Assembly (NCBI GenBank): GCA_002964805.2
Contig: PUDQ02000058.1
Location: forward strand, 285,277-349,276
Direction of reading: 5' to 3'
DNA length: 64,000 nucleotides
Source of the DNA: Trametes villosa
Lineage: Eukaryota > Basidiomycota > Agaricomycetes > Polyporales > Polyporaceae
The stretch's first letter is position 1. The number at the start of each line of letters is the position of its first letter. Below, piece by piece: positions 12,314 to 22,975 of this stretch. Below the pieces are notes generated by a model that was not told the DNA's origin, ran no database searches, and was given only the letters and a program-made list of their open reading frames with translations. Made by a program: the position numbers and the translations under genes.

Positions 12314-12828
12314 TCCGATCAGTTAAAACGAAGTTTCAGGCCGAGATCCGTGAGTTATAGAGATAATACCCAGTGGTGGTGGTTCAAGGAGCAGTCTACG
12401 CGCATACACTGCGCATACGCGCTGACCCGGACTTCGAAACTATTGAACTGCAGCGGCACCGCCACCGGCATAACCCCCAACCACGGTCATGGGCCAGTTG
12501 AAGCATGCCCACGCAGCCGCTAGCCTAACGACGCTCTAGATGCTTGAATGCGGTGTTTCTCTTCGGAAACTTACCGGTATGATCCCGCGTCGATTCCTCG
12601 GTCCTCGGAGAGTTCCCCCGTGATAGACAATGAGAACAACAGTGCGATCACATTCATAGCACTCCGAGCGGCGGTATCACGAGATACAAGTACAAGTCGC
12701 AGCAACGGTAACAGGAACATTGGGAGATCGAGATTTGGCTGTAGGCGCGGCAGTAGGCCATCCTTCTAGGCCTATGCCTTACCCACAGCGAACTCTGTGC
12801 GCGCGACTCGGATGCCCGGGCCAGTGAG
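12314..12828. other. Intergenic between K2 and B1, with repeat R2
   Basis: Between the K2 start and the B1 stop, both on the minus strand. It contains repeat R2 and presumably the K2 promoter. No coding signal is seen. Confidence 0.5.
12636..12805 (+). repeat. Non-coding repeat R2
   Basis: Second copy of R1. It matches over CACATTCATAGC, TCACGAGATAC, AAGTACAA, GTAGGCC, ATCCTTCTAGG and CCTATG with indels between the blocks. The intervening sequence is clearly diverged and the frames are not conserved, so it appears non-coding. Confidence 0.7.
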
Positions 12829-13895
12829 CTAGTCGCGGGTGACCCCCCGGGGGGGCACCGGGACTACCTTCGGGTCGGCGGGCTTGGCGTTGAGCAGGCG
12901 AATGTGCGCCGCTTCCTCTGGACGGGGTAGGCGCAGGCAGCTGTGGTGGACGTGGCCTTGGCAGCGCACCAACGGCTTATCTTCGATCTCCACAGCGACC
13001 GACGCCACGTAGCGTCTGCCGGTGACGCGCCTGCTGTGCAGTCTTTGGCCATTCACGCCCTACCATAGCGAAACGCACAACGTCAGTAGCAGCTACGAGC
13101 CTGCATGTCACGGCGGCAAAACATACATCTCGCGAAGTGCCGGAACAGATCTGCACTCGGGTTCCGGGAGGTACGTTGATGGGGCCCAGCCCGTACAGCC
13201 GACTGTCGGGGGTGTTCACCCTGGAGATATTGACAATCCCACCGGGAGCTACGTAGACCTTGACAAACATGAGCATGCAGCTCTGGTACAATGGGAGAGC
13301 GAGACACGTACAATTTGTTTATCATCGAAACCGACATCGTCTCTGGGTAGTGCTCCTTTGGCCGTGGAAAACTGCTTTCCGGTGGCAGCATTGACGCCGT
13401 CCTCCGACGTGTGTATCTCCGTGATCTTCACGATGTCCCGCTTCCAGACACGATAGTGCGCGGTGGCCTTGGTCGGCTGGTTGCCAGACTGCTGCCCAGG
13501 TTGCTGCAAATGATACGAGACGGTAGGGTCAGTTTGCTAGAACGCCCGATACAGCTAGAACAAGAGCTCTCACCACCGTTGGGCTCTGCGGGTTCTCAGC
13601 GAACTTTTCAGCGAGCACAAACGTGCCTGCGGGGAATAGACCATTGACTTCCTCAGTGAGGACGAGCCATTTCCACTCGGTAGGCGGTGCCTGAAGATTA
13701 GAAAACTAGTAAACCACCGCAGCGTTGTCGAGTCAGTTGCACCGTTGGTATATCGCAATAAAGGGGTTATATACTTACAGGCCACTGCCAAGGGTGTTTG
13801 ATACCGCCTGCAGCAGGGGGCGGCGTATGCCCTCTGGCTCGGAGCTGACCGGGCTGGGAGTACGTGGTCTGACGGCTGGGTGCGCGCGAACCCAT
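12829..13895 (-). CDS. Orphan protein B1 (paralogue of B2)
   Basis: No family recognised. ATG at 13895 gives MGSRAPSRQTTYSQPG and exon 1 ends KHPWQWP; B2 starts MASHAVNRQGTQASV and its exon 1 also ends TWP. Exon 2 has EWKWLVLTEEVNGLFPAGT (B2: KTWLVLTEDVPSSPQFKAGT). Exon 3 has RVWKRDIVKITEI and ends FDDKQI. Exon 4 has VPPGTRVQICSGTSRD (B2: VPVGTRVKVVHATSRD). The last exon has RRYVASVAVEIEDK (B2: ALYVVSVALEVEER), and the stop is at 12829-12831. Five exons, about 240 residues, no signal peptide or membrane segment. Intron positions match B2, which strongly supports both models. It lies between K2 and K3 on the same strand. Confidence 0.65.
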
Positions 13896-14651
13896 GATCT
13901 GGATGACGAGTGAGGAGGACAGCACGTCGAAGGTGGGGAGCAAGGGCAGCCTCGGCGGAGTGCCTGGCAGCTCCTAGGGGTGGTTTCGACGTACACTTTT
14001 ATATCTGCAGGATCGCTGTAAGCCCGGTGTTCAGAAGAGTCATTCGGGCCAAGAGGACAACTCTCTGCCGAGCGGCTGTACGGGGGCCCCTAGGAACAAA
14101 GGCATGTCCCTGTAGGTGGATAACACGCACCTGTGCTGAGAATTCAGCCTCAAGTTCTGGAGCGACGCTGGGTGGGATCTCACGCAGGGCATAGGGGCGG
14201 TCACGTCTTTTGGCAGGTGACGCCGAAAGAAGCCTGGTGGTCTTAGGGCCCCGTATACATCGAGGCGCAAGAGAAGCGGTTCGGACAGCCCCCGGAAGGC
14301 GGAGGTCAAATGAAGGGACCCCATCAGCCGACGTCAACCAGATGGCGATTCGCATGCTATACTTACATGGAAGATGACTCCTCGCGGCCCGCTAGCCAGC
14401 TATCCTGTTTCGTGCGGCTTCGACGCTTGAGGGGTCCACAGATACTCAATCGATAACGCACCATAAGGGTGTCCAGCGGACCAAATGACTCCCGCGAGAT
14501 CTGAGTGCGGGTGGTGCGGTGTCTGTAAGCGGGGGTGAACTGGACGAGCTTCTGTATTGCAATCAGAAGTGCCTGTCAGAAGACTCTGGTAGCTTCTCAA
14601 CCAATCACGACGAGTAACGCCCGGGAACGCCGTTACATGGGGTAGATATCT
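13896..14651. other. Between K3 and B1; possible unassigned gene remnant
   Basis: On the minus strand a strong donor (CCAT|GTAAGTAT) near 14366 and an acceptor (CCACCAG) near 14231 flank a segment. The segment reads on as LLSASPAKRRDRPYALREIP and ends ILQI with a stop at 13999. An open frame at 14400-14600 could be the upstream exon. No family is recognised and no B2-side equivalent was found, so this may be a small gene, a remnant or chance. Confidence 0.25.
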
Positions 14652-16266
14652 CTAAATGTACAGGCTGCGACGTATAGACGAGATGACTGAGTCGCCGAGC
14701 TCGGTATCGGCGAGTCGTCGCAGGAAACGGGTGGTCCACGAGAGCGGGGGCGGCCGATAATCTCTCCACCGAGACCGGAAACTAGGCGGGAGTCGATTCC
14801 AGTATAGGTCGGGGTCGTCAAGGGCGTCGAGTTGGCGCTGTAGTGCGATACCGGTATCCAAGATATCGGAATGCACGTTCCCCTCGATTTGGACGACGAA
14901 ATTGAGAGCTTCTTCGGCCGAGAACCTGTCGTGTATGACGTGCGTGGTCATCTTGCTGAATAGGGGGGCGAGTAGAGGCATGGTCGGTATGGCATCCTAC
15001 TCGGACGTGAGCGATGGTTATCAACAAATTGTAACATACTCACCGCAAAGTAGAATGTGAATAAATTTCCGAGACACGCGACATCGAATGCAAAGGGATT
15101 GTAGTCTCGCTCTCCCTGGTCGACATCAGCTGGGTGATAAAACCTCACGCCCCTGAAGGACTCTTCACGAGGCAGGCGACAGGTCTTGAGAGACGTCTCA
15201 GGCGGGAGCTGCAGCGAGAGATCAAAGTCGAATAGGGCATAGAATGCCGTCGCCGATCCGTAGTGGTAGCGTAAGGACTGTTTTGCGTGACTCAATGAGC
15301 CGTCGTTGCAGTACCAATTGATGAGAATGTTGCCTTCGTGGATATCCTATCAACGTGTCAGACAATTGCCGACCCGAGAGCTTCGGAACACACCCTGTGC
15401 GCTATGCGCTGCTTGTGTAAGAACGAGAGACCCTGCGAGAGGGAAAGCTGTCAAAATCCGCGTCATGGGTTATGAAGCACGCGACACTCACCGTCAACGT
15501 ACACCGGATGAACGTCATGACTTGGCGAACGGTATCGAAGTCCACGGGGCTCAGTTGCCTGCCCCACCTACGTCTCGCTCAGATGGATTTCATGCGCTGA
15601 AGTGGAGCTGTACGAACAGGGGCATCGCAATGAAGGCGAATCCGTAAGGAGAGTCCACGATTGCCGTTGGGGGCAGAACGCATGCAAACGCGCGACTGTC
15701 GTACAGAGCCTTGCACTGTGATAGCTTGTTGTATATCTTGTACTCCATGGTTCCTTTATCGATGATTTTGATGAAGATGTCTCGACCATGCGCCTCCCGG
15801 CCGTATGCGAAACGAGTTTGCTGCCGGGTACGTTAGTCGTGAGCAATAGGCCATTCATGAACCACTTGCCATGCATCGAAACTTCTCGGGGTCTGCCCGT
15901 CCATGCATGCACCGTATAGCAAAAGGTAGAGAATTGCAGGCATTGGGTTCCGGATCGAAAAGGTAGGAGGTCCCCAGCGGTAACCGTGGACAAAGAGTGA
16001 TTCCGAGCGCTGCGAAGTGGCTGCGATAGCCGTCCCAGAAGGCGTCCAAACTGTAGTTGAGATGATAGCCAAGCTCAATGAGCTCAGCAACTGAAGAAGT
16101 GTCAAGCTGGCCAACATGGTGCTCAGCGTAGCAGGGCAAGTGATGGCTTGGGACTTACTTGTGGGAGCGGCGGCTCGGACTCACGCCCGGAGGTGTTCGC
16201 GAAAGAGTGTATCAGGCAGCCTGAAGCAGCTGTCCCTTGCTCCTCAGTAATCAGCTCTTTAACCAT
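14652..16266 (-). CDS. Kinase-like protein K3
   Basis: Tandem sister of K4. Start at ATG 16266 (MVKELITEEQGTAASGCLIH), exon 1 ending PPLPQ. The next exon has VAELIELGYHLNY, FWDGYRSHFAALGITLC and PFAIRCMHGR. The N-lobe has FIKIIDKGTMEYKIYN (VAIK Lys and a candidate alpha-C Glu) and CVLPPTAIVDSPYGFAF. The catalytic loop is HR|DIHEGNILINWYC across an intron (about 15347-15395). DFDLSLQLPPETS replaces DFG, then NPFAFDVACLGNLF. The tail RPPPLSWTTRFLRR ends IRRSLYI; stop at 14652-14654. It appears intact. Function is inferred only from the kinase fold. Confidence 0.75.
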
Positions 16267-17191
16267 TTGGACGTTTCGCCGAAGGGTACACAAGAGAAGT
16301 AAGCTAGGATTTACGTGGTAGTTCACGAAGTTCAACAGTCGCGAGTTCACGAGCGCTCGCTCGACGAGGTTGGATTATAGCACTGCCACCCCGCCACGTG
16401 GATGACGCGTTAAGAACTCAGCCCGACATCGGACCAGCGTGGCCCGGCCTCTCGCTCGCGCTCAGATATTCAGCACGTCAATACTAAGAGCTGGGCTTCT
16501 GTGGGGCGTCTTGAAGAATAAATTCCGATAATTCAGACCACTATCAGCTACTACATGAACGCTTAGAGCAGTGTAATCGATGAACCGTACGAGGCTTCGA
16601 GGCGGTGATGCCTGGGAAACGATGTCGCCAGAGGCCCAACTGTTCAGACATCGGACAAGGCTTGAGAATGCAAAAGATGGCACTGCGCAGCATGGCGACG
16701 GCGGGAGGGGGATTGGAGTTCCCGAAGAGAAGAAGCACGGCAACGTGCGCAGCCCCCGAAGACAAATGCCTGAAGGCTCCGGACAAACGCGGACGTCGAC
16801 TCTTCACAGAGAAACCCCGATTGATGGGCATGACATGTGGAGGGGTGAGATACCGTTGGCGCATTCCGGTTGAAGAGACCCCGGTTAAAGAGACCGGAGA
16901 AGCAGGGCCTGTGCATGCGTGGGTCGCGCGTAGCGGCTCGGAGGACGTCGGCACCGCGGACTTCGACTCAAGCCGCCCCAGGCAAGTCAGACGAAATGCG
17001 CGCAGATTTGGGTTGTTCATTGTGGATACGTCCACGGACGCGATATGATTTTCAAATCGGTAGGCGTCCATGGTCAGTGCCGCGAGGAAGCTCTTCGCGG
17101 CGGAGGCTTATCGATACCGCAGGCCGTAAGAGTCTTCCCGCGCTCGCAGCACGAAGGGAGAATCGCAATCGTGACACGAGCGTGCGGATCG
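16267..17191. other. K4-K3 spacer
   Basis: About 0.9 kb between the K4 stop and the K3 start. Overlapping frames on both strands (16605-17048 plus, 16544-17071 minus) have no recognisable domain or clear splice pattern. K3 regulatory sequence is presumably here; no clear TATA box. Confidence 0.4.
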
Positions 17192-18850
17192 CTAGATATA
17201 TAGGTTACGGCGTACTGAGGAGACGATTGAGTAGCCCACGGGGGTATGAGTGATTCGTCGTAGAAGACGGGTGGTCCACGATCGTGGTGGCGGTTGGAGG
17301 TGTCGCCAGCGAGACTGATAATCGGCGGGGAGCCGATCCCAGTACAAGCTGGGATCATCGAGGGCATTGACGTTGTCCTCGAGCGCAATACTGACGTCCA
17401 AGATCTCGGGGCCCAAGGTGGCTTCGACTTGGCTGAAGAACGCCAGTGCCTCTTCAGCCGAGAACCGATCGCCTAGAACATGCGTATTCATCCCGCCAAA
17501 GAGGGGGGCGAGCAGCGGCACCGCCGGTATGGCTTCCTGCTTGTGCGTGAGCGATCGTCCATCGTAACGAGTGAACCACGAACCACGAAGTAGAACAGAA
17601 AGAGGTTTCCCATGCATGCGACGTCATATGCAAAGGGGTTATAATGTCGCTCGCCTTGCGAAAGGTCACTCGGATGGAAGAACCTCACACCCGTGGCTGC
17701 CTCTTGACACGGCCGGTGACAGTGTTTGAGGGAGGTTTCGGGAGGGAGCTGTAACGAGAGGTCGAAGTCAAAGAGGGCGTAGGACGCAGTCCGCGATCCG
17801 TAGTGTTCGAGCAAGGACTGATCGACATGGTCCGGCGGTCCCTTGTCGCCGCAATACCAATTGACGAGGATGTTGCCCTCGTGGATATCCTGTGGAGGGG
17901 TTAGCCGACGGTGATCGCTCGAGTAAGGTGGTGCACTTACCCTATGTGCGATGCGCTGTTCGTGTAAAAATGACAACCCCTAGGAGGGAAAGAGCTGTCA
18001 CATCGCCCATACCACCAGCTAATGCGGAGTATGACGCTTACGGTTAACATGCAGCGGATGAACGTCATGACTTTGCGGACGGTATCGAATTCGCCGGGGC
18101 TGAAAACATTTCCCCACCTACCGACGGATTAGCACAGCGACGTCCGTGGAGACTGATCAATACATACAGAGGCATTGCGACGAAGGCGAAATGGTACGGA
18201 GTGTCCAGGATTGCCGTAGGGGGAAGAACGCACGCAAACGCGCGACTGTCGTACAGTGCCGCACACTTGGCCAAGTGGTGGTAGATACTGTACTCCATAG
18301 TCTCCTCGTCAATGATCTTTATGAAGAGGTCCTGTCCCCCCGCGTTCTGACCGCAAAGGAATCTGGATTGCTGCGAGACACATCAGGCGCGCTGAGCTGC
18401 GGAATCGCAAGGGGTACTTGCCGACAGGGGATGCTCCTTGGGTTGGGGTGTTTCGTGACTGCATCGAATAGCATATGGAAGGTGCATGTCGGCCCGAGCA
18501 GTCGATTCGAAGAGGTAGCAGGAGGCGTAGGACTCCTGCGAGCAGAGGGTGATTCCGAGCGCGGCGAAGTGGTTCCGGTACCCGTTCCAGAAAAGGCGCA
18601 AGTCGGAGCTCAGATGAAACCCTAGTTCAATCATCTCGGCGACAGTCGGTGTAGCAAGCTGTCCACAGTGAGTTCTAGTGTGGCAAGCCATTCGACAGTC
18701 AGAGGCGGAAGATGAACCTACGTGCGGCAGTGGCAGTGGCTCGCTTTCTTGCTCGAAGCGTCTGCTGGCATCATGGTCGTTACTCAGCTCGTGTATTAGG
18801 CAGTTCGACGCGTCTGTTCCTGTCCTTTCATGTAACAGATCTTTCACCAT
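17192..18850 (-). CDS. Kinase-like protein K4
   Basis: Start at ATG 18850 (MVKDLLHERTGTDASNCLIH), nearly the same opening as K3. Then EMIELGFHL, FWNGYRNHFAALGITLCS and PYAIRCSHE. The N-lobe reads DLFIKIIDEETMEYSIYH and CVLPPTAILDTPYHFAFVAMP. The catalytic loop HR|DIHEGNILVNWYC is split by an intron (about 17890-17938). DFDLSLQLPPETS replaces DFG; NPFAYDVACMGNLF follows. The tail QPPPRSWTTRLLRR ends VRRNLYI; stop at 17192-17194. Close identity to K3 across introns and motifs indicates a fairly recent tandem duplication. No disabling change was seen. Confidence 0.75.
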
Positions 18851-19343
18851 GTCGGCCCTATGCCAAGAACACAGCCGAGCGAGCAAACGAGGGAATGCGT
18901 GGTGGCGGTTGCCACCAGGTCGGACTCGCCAGTGCCAGCGCCGCCACAACGGCGCAAGGGGGCGTCATAGCACGTGGCCGTGATCTGGGGAATGCGCGCC
19001 TATTTGCCGATCTCTGGTCGAGTGCTGCTTCGCGTGTTTGGCGGGAACAACATTCGCAGAGAGCCCTTATCGTCTTCCTCGGCCGCCTCCTCTCTCTTGT
19101 CCTCGCCTCCGCACATCTTCAACCTGCCTCTCTGCCGCGACACTCCCTTTCCAACCTCCTCCGGTCCTCGATCCCTGTCGCTGCTCGGGCCAAATAGCAG
19201 CGCGGGCGCATATAAAGGGTGCACTTGCCACTGCCCGGGACAAACCAGCATCCCCCTCGCTGTTGTTCGACCTCCGATAGGCCTTCTCAAGCGTAGCTCC
19301 TACCTGTCTCCTCTCCCTCAGAGCTACGGTGTAACCTGTCAAG
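18851..19343. other. Divergent promoter region of K4 and the 19.3-kb gene
   Basis: Shared upstream region of two divergently transcribed genes. It has a CT-rich tract (19075-19170) and a TATA box for the plus-strand gene; no TATA box is clear for K4. Confidence 0.45.
19211..19217 (+). promoter_or_regulatory. TATA box of the gene starting at 19344
   Basis: TATAAAG in the context GCGCATATAAAGGGTGC, about 130 bp upstream of the chosen ATG. Confidence 0.55.
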
Positions 19344-21232
19344 ATGTTCCGACTCTTGTCGCGTTCTACCTCCAGGGTCGCGGAGAAAGCTCCCGGTGAG
19401 CCTGCCCCTACAGAGAAGCCTACGGACGAGCATACCTCCACCAATGGTACGCAAGACGCGCAGGTTTCCGTGCCAGCTACTGTTCCGGAAACCACCTCGG
19501 AGACTCCTACCATGCCGGAGGCTTCAAGCACCTCGTCTCAGCAGCCGCCCGCAAGTGGTTCTGCTGCGTTCGTCCAAGAGCCGAGTTCTCGCTCCCAGAA
19601 GCGCTTCTCCTGGCGTTCGCTCGTTCAGCCAAAGGGCGTTCAGGACCATAAACCCATGCTCCCTCCCCATCGCGAAGAGGCCGCCGAGAAGGCTACGGCC
19701 CGCCAAGAGTACGTCGAGCGCAAGATGGTGCGCACCCGCTCCGAGAAGCGGGCGCACGCCTCCGCGCTCGTCGTGCGCGAGCTCATCGTAGGCCCTTTCG
19801 CCGTTCCGACCGCGGCCCCGCCGAAGAGCGCGAAGGTGTCGGCGTCCGGGGCGTCGTCGCTGCAGAAGATGCAGAAGGTGAAGACGCAGCTCCTCGAGCC
19901 CAAGACGGCGCAGAAGGTCATCACGCAGCTTCGCGCGCTCCCAACGTCGGACGAGCCCACCGTCATTGGAAAGACACGTACTGGGCTACCCGTGCATTCC
20001 TTGCCAAAGGGACCTATCCACGCTGTGTGTCTGCCGTACACCGATGCCGAGGCGAGCGAGCAGCGGTTCTCGCGGCTGGACAAACTTCAGCCCGCCCCCA
20101 CTCCCCCTCAAGCAGCCTCTGCGAAATCGTCGCCAAAGACCAAGGAACGCAGCCTTGACTTGTCTGCGGTATCTAGTACCGCGGGCGAGATTGCGAGCGT
20201 AACCGCGACCTCGTTCGAGAAGCTGAGAGAGGTGCTCTCGGACCTTAACCTCGTGAGCCTGCTCACCGCACCGGATATGGGGCTAGGACAACCCGCGACT
20301 GGGCCGGGACTGTTCAGCGGAGCACTCCCCAGCACGGACGCGATCGTCGATGGCATCGAGCAGATGACGCCACAGCTGTTGGCCCTCGGGTACGCCACCG
20401 GACAGTCTATCCTCCCTTCTCATGCAGGCATATACCCGCCCACGGACCGTATGTCGGTCATTACATGTATGTACATGCATTTCAGTCCTTGGAAGAGCAT
20501 GCTAACCGCGCATATTTGCAGACTGGTGGGGCCTGGAAGTCGTCATGCCCGAGCCATCTGTGAAGTACCTCAGCGTACGTCCGCCCCTACCCTCACACAC
20601 CGCATTGCTAACGCATATACCCCACATTCGTTTCACAGAACGTACCATCCATCGCGCATACCGTGATCAACTTCCTGACAGCGCTCGCGGTCGCGAACGG
20701 CGGCGTGCGCGAGCTCCTACCCTTCGTGCGCTACATCTCGCAGTATATCGACTCCGAGTTCCGCATGATCCAGCAGGCCGACCAGGGCCAGGGCGTCGTC
20801 TGCGCCGCGACGTGGATCATGCCCGCCGCGCTCGTCCCCCGCGCCTGGGACTTCCCCCAGCCCGCCGTCGAGCCCACCCCCGCACCCTCCGACGCCCCCT
20901 CCTCTTCCCCCGCTGAGCCCCCGGCGAGCGGGACGACTCCCGCAGCGACGACGGGGAGCTCCGCGCCGAGCGTGCCGAGCCCGACGCTGCTCACGCCGCC
21001 GCTCCCGGAGCCGAACCACGCGCCGGTGTTCGTCGCGCCGCCGGGCGACCCGACGGTGCAGACGGAGAGCGTGCGCGGGAACCCCGCAGAGGGCGTGCCC
21101 GGGGTGACGGTGACGCCGCCGACGCCGCCTGCGTCGGAGACGCTGGGCAAGGCCGCGGGCGAGGCGTTCAAGGCTGTCGGCGCGAGTGCGGGCGCGGTGG
21201 GGGAGGCCCCGGCGGCGGCGGTCGCCGCGTGA
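19344..21232 (+). CDS. Hypothetical basidiomycete protein, disordered ends
   Basis: Not recognised as a named family. Exon 1 (19344-20449) is about 370 residues: a Thr/Pro/Ser-rich N-terminus, a basic stretch (SRSQKRFSWRSLVQPKG), a Lys-rich segment (KMQKVKTQLLEPKTAQKV), and a more ordered part (SFEKLREVLSDLNLVSLLTA; AIVDGIEQMTPQLLALGYAT). Two introns (about 20450-20521, 20574-20639) join PPTDHWWGLEVVMPEPSVKYLS to the exon NVPSIAHTVINFLTALAVANG. The order HWWGLEVVMP / FVRYISQYIDSEFRMIQ / GVVCAATWIMPAALVPRAWDFP looks like a real fold. The C-terminus is a Pro/Ala/Gly-rich low-complexity tail. Splicing is well supported. No signal peptide or clear membrane helix. Confidence 0.75.
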
Positions 21233-21895
21233 GTGTGCACTTAGGTCCCTTTTGGTCTTCGGATTGTGGGCGCGCGTGTGATGGGGCGCGACCTTCGTAT
21301 ACCCTGGATTCTGGTCCCTGGACGTGGATGGTTCGACGGACGGTTGGTACCTGAAATCCCCTATTGTTATGCCTTTCCTCTGCACTGTCTCTTCGCCGGT
21401 TTCTTGAGTCTCGTTTACGACCTGTGATGACTTCTCGATGTTTTGTCTCCACATACTAGTACCTGTGATACCCTCCATACCTTGTAATCGGAATACGATC
21501 AGTACCTACGTGCACGTGAAGATACATGACATTCATGTTCTTCAGATCGCTCGAGAACTGTTCCATCGTACCTTCTTGCGTCCGGGATTGCGAATATTGC
21601 GATGGCGCGGCAGGCCCCAACACCGATGAGAACACCCTCGCACGCTGCAAGAGAACCAAGCAAACCCATATATCACCTGGACGTCCGTCCGATCCAACGT
21701 ACACGCGCGCACACAATCGATCTACACATAGCCTACACCCGCAACGGGCCCCTCCCGCGAACCGCGAACCGCACTCGTGCTCCTGGTGATACAGCTGCTA
21801 ATCGGACAACAACAACCCCGCTTCCAAGTTCCAGGCCTTCATCGAGGGATCACTTCATTCTTCGGGCGTCCGCATCAGACTGCGCGTGCGAGCGA
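21233..21895. other. Convergent 3' region
   Basis: Between two facing gene ends. No gene or repeat noticed; presumably 3' UTRs. Confidence 0.5.
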
Positions 21896-22545
21896 TCACT
21901 GGGTGGTGACGATGCTGTCGGGCTCTGGGGGCGCAACGAGGCGTGGGCGGTCAGCGCCGGGCGTTCTGCGGGTTCGATGGAAGTGCGCCACGGCACACGC
22001 CTAGATCCTCGCCGTCTCCCCCGCGTGCGCGTGCCTGCCCCTCATCCCGCGCGCCCGGGTCTGGGTGCCGCTGCGCGCGGACGAGGGCACAAAGAACGCG
22101 TACGCGCGCGCGAGGGAGACAGCGAGAATGGGGTTGTGATGCGCAGAGGGGGGTGAGGGACGTACCGATGTAATCGATGGTGTCGCTCTGCAGGGACTGC
22201 AGCTGCGTGAGGAACTGGTCGGGGATGGTGGCGGAGAAGCCCTGCAAGTGCGCGCGTGCGCGTCAGCTCGCTGCGCTTGTGGAACTGCGCAATAGCAGCC
22301 TCAGCGTACCTTGAGAACGCTATCGTAACGCTGGGCGACCTGTCCGCCTGCGAGAGAGGGAAATGAGTACTACGGTGCGGAGCGGTGGCGTGCAGTGGCG
22401 ACATACCGTTCGAGTTGACTTGGCTCGCGTACTTATCGATCTCAGACTGGGAGACGTGGTCCTTGAAGACGACGATGTACTCTGCGCTTCCCATTAGCAT
22501 CCGCGCTGCGCGCCACATGCGGAATGAGTACGTACTTCCAGACAT
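21896..22545 (-). CDS. PBI2: Peptidase inhibitor I9 protein (Pbi2-like)
   Basis: Small cytosolic inhibitor related to the propeptide of subtilisin-type proteases; in yeast Pbi2 inhibits vacuolar proteinase B. Exon 1 is only 10 nt (22536-22545, ATGTCTGGAA) and joins at an intron with donor GTACGTAC and acceptor GCGCAG to read MSGKYIVVFKDHVSQSEIDK. Further exons give QVNSNG|GQVAQRYDSVLK|GFSATIPDQFLTQLQSL. A last exon after a large intron completes IDYIEPDSIVTTQ, with TGA at 21896-21898. This gives about 76 residues, the expected family length, with the typical C-terminus. Five exons. Confidence 0.87.
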
Positions 22546-22975
22546 CTTGTGTGGTTTGTTCGTGAAGGTGCGTAAGAAGGTTCGAGGTATAGGGCGCGGG
22601 GTATGAGCAGCGATGCGCGAGAGCGAGAGGGGTGGAATGGCGGAAGGAGGAGAGAGGGGGGCGGCTGCGGGCGCGGGGGTCCTTAAGAGGGGTCCTGAGG
22701 GAGGCCAGGCACAGGCGGACCGCGGTGGCGCGTTCGCGCATAGGCACGTGATGGGAGCGCGTAATTACGCGTTACGCGCCACCCGCGCCCTCGCGTCGCT
22801 CCTCTCACGCGCGCCCGATTGGGACACGGCTCCGTCCCCGCACAGTCATCGCGTCGCGAGTGCGAGTGGCTGTACGCCCGGCTTATTCAGGACTCGCGAC
22901 GACCAGCGTCGGTGTATGCGGTTTGCTCTTCGCCACGTTTACACGGGATACCCAGCCACGCCCAAGTTCTTCGCC
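22546..22975. other. Divergent promoter between I9 inhibitor and DNA glycosylase
   Basis: 430-bp shared upstream region of two divergent genes, purine-rich near the inhibitor side. No clear TATA box for either gene. Confidence 0.45.

Noticed and set aside
16544..17071. Overlapping open frames on both strands between K3 and K4
   Set aside because: No homology signal and each is explained equally well by chance in GC-rich DNA.
20717..21478. 253-codon minus-strand open frame
   Set aside because: Antisense to the Pro/Ala-rich tail of the 19.3-kb gene; low complexity.
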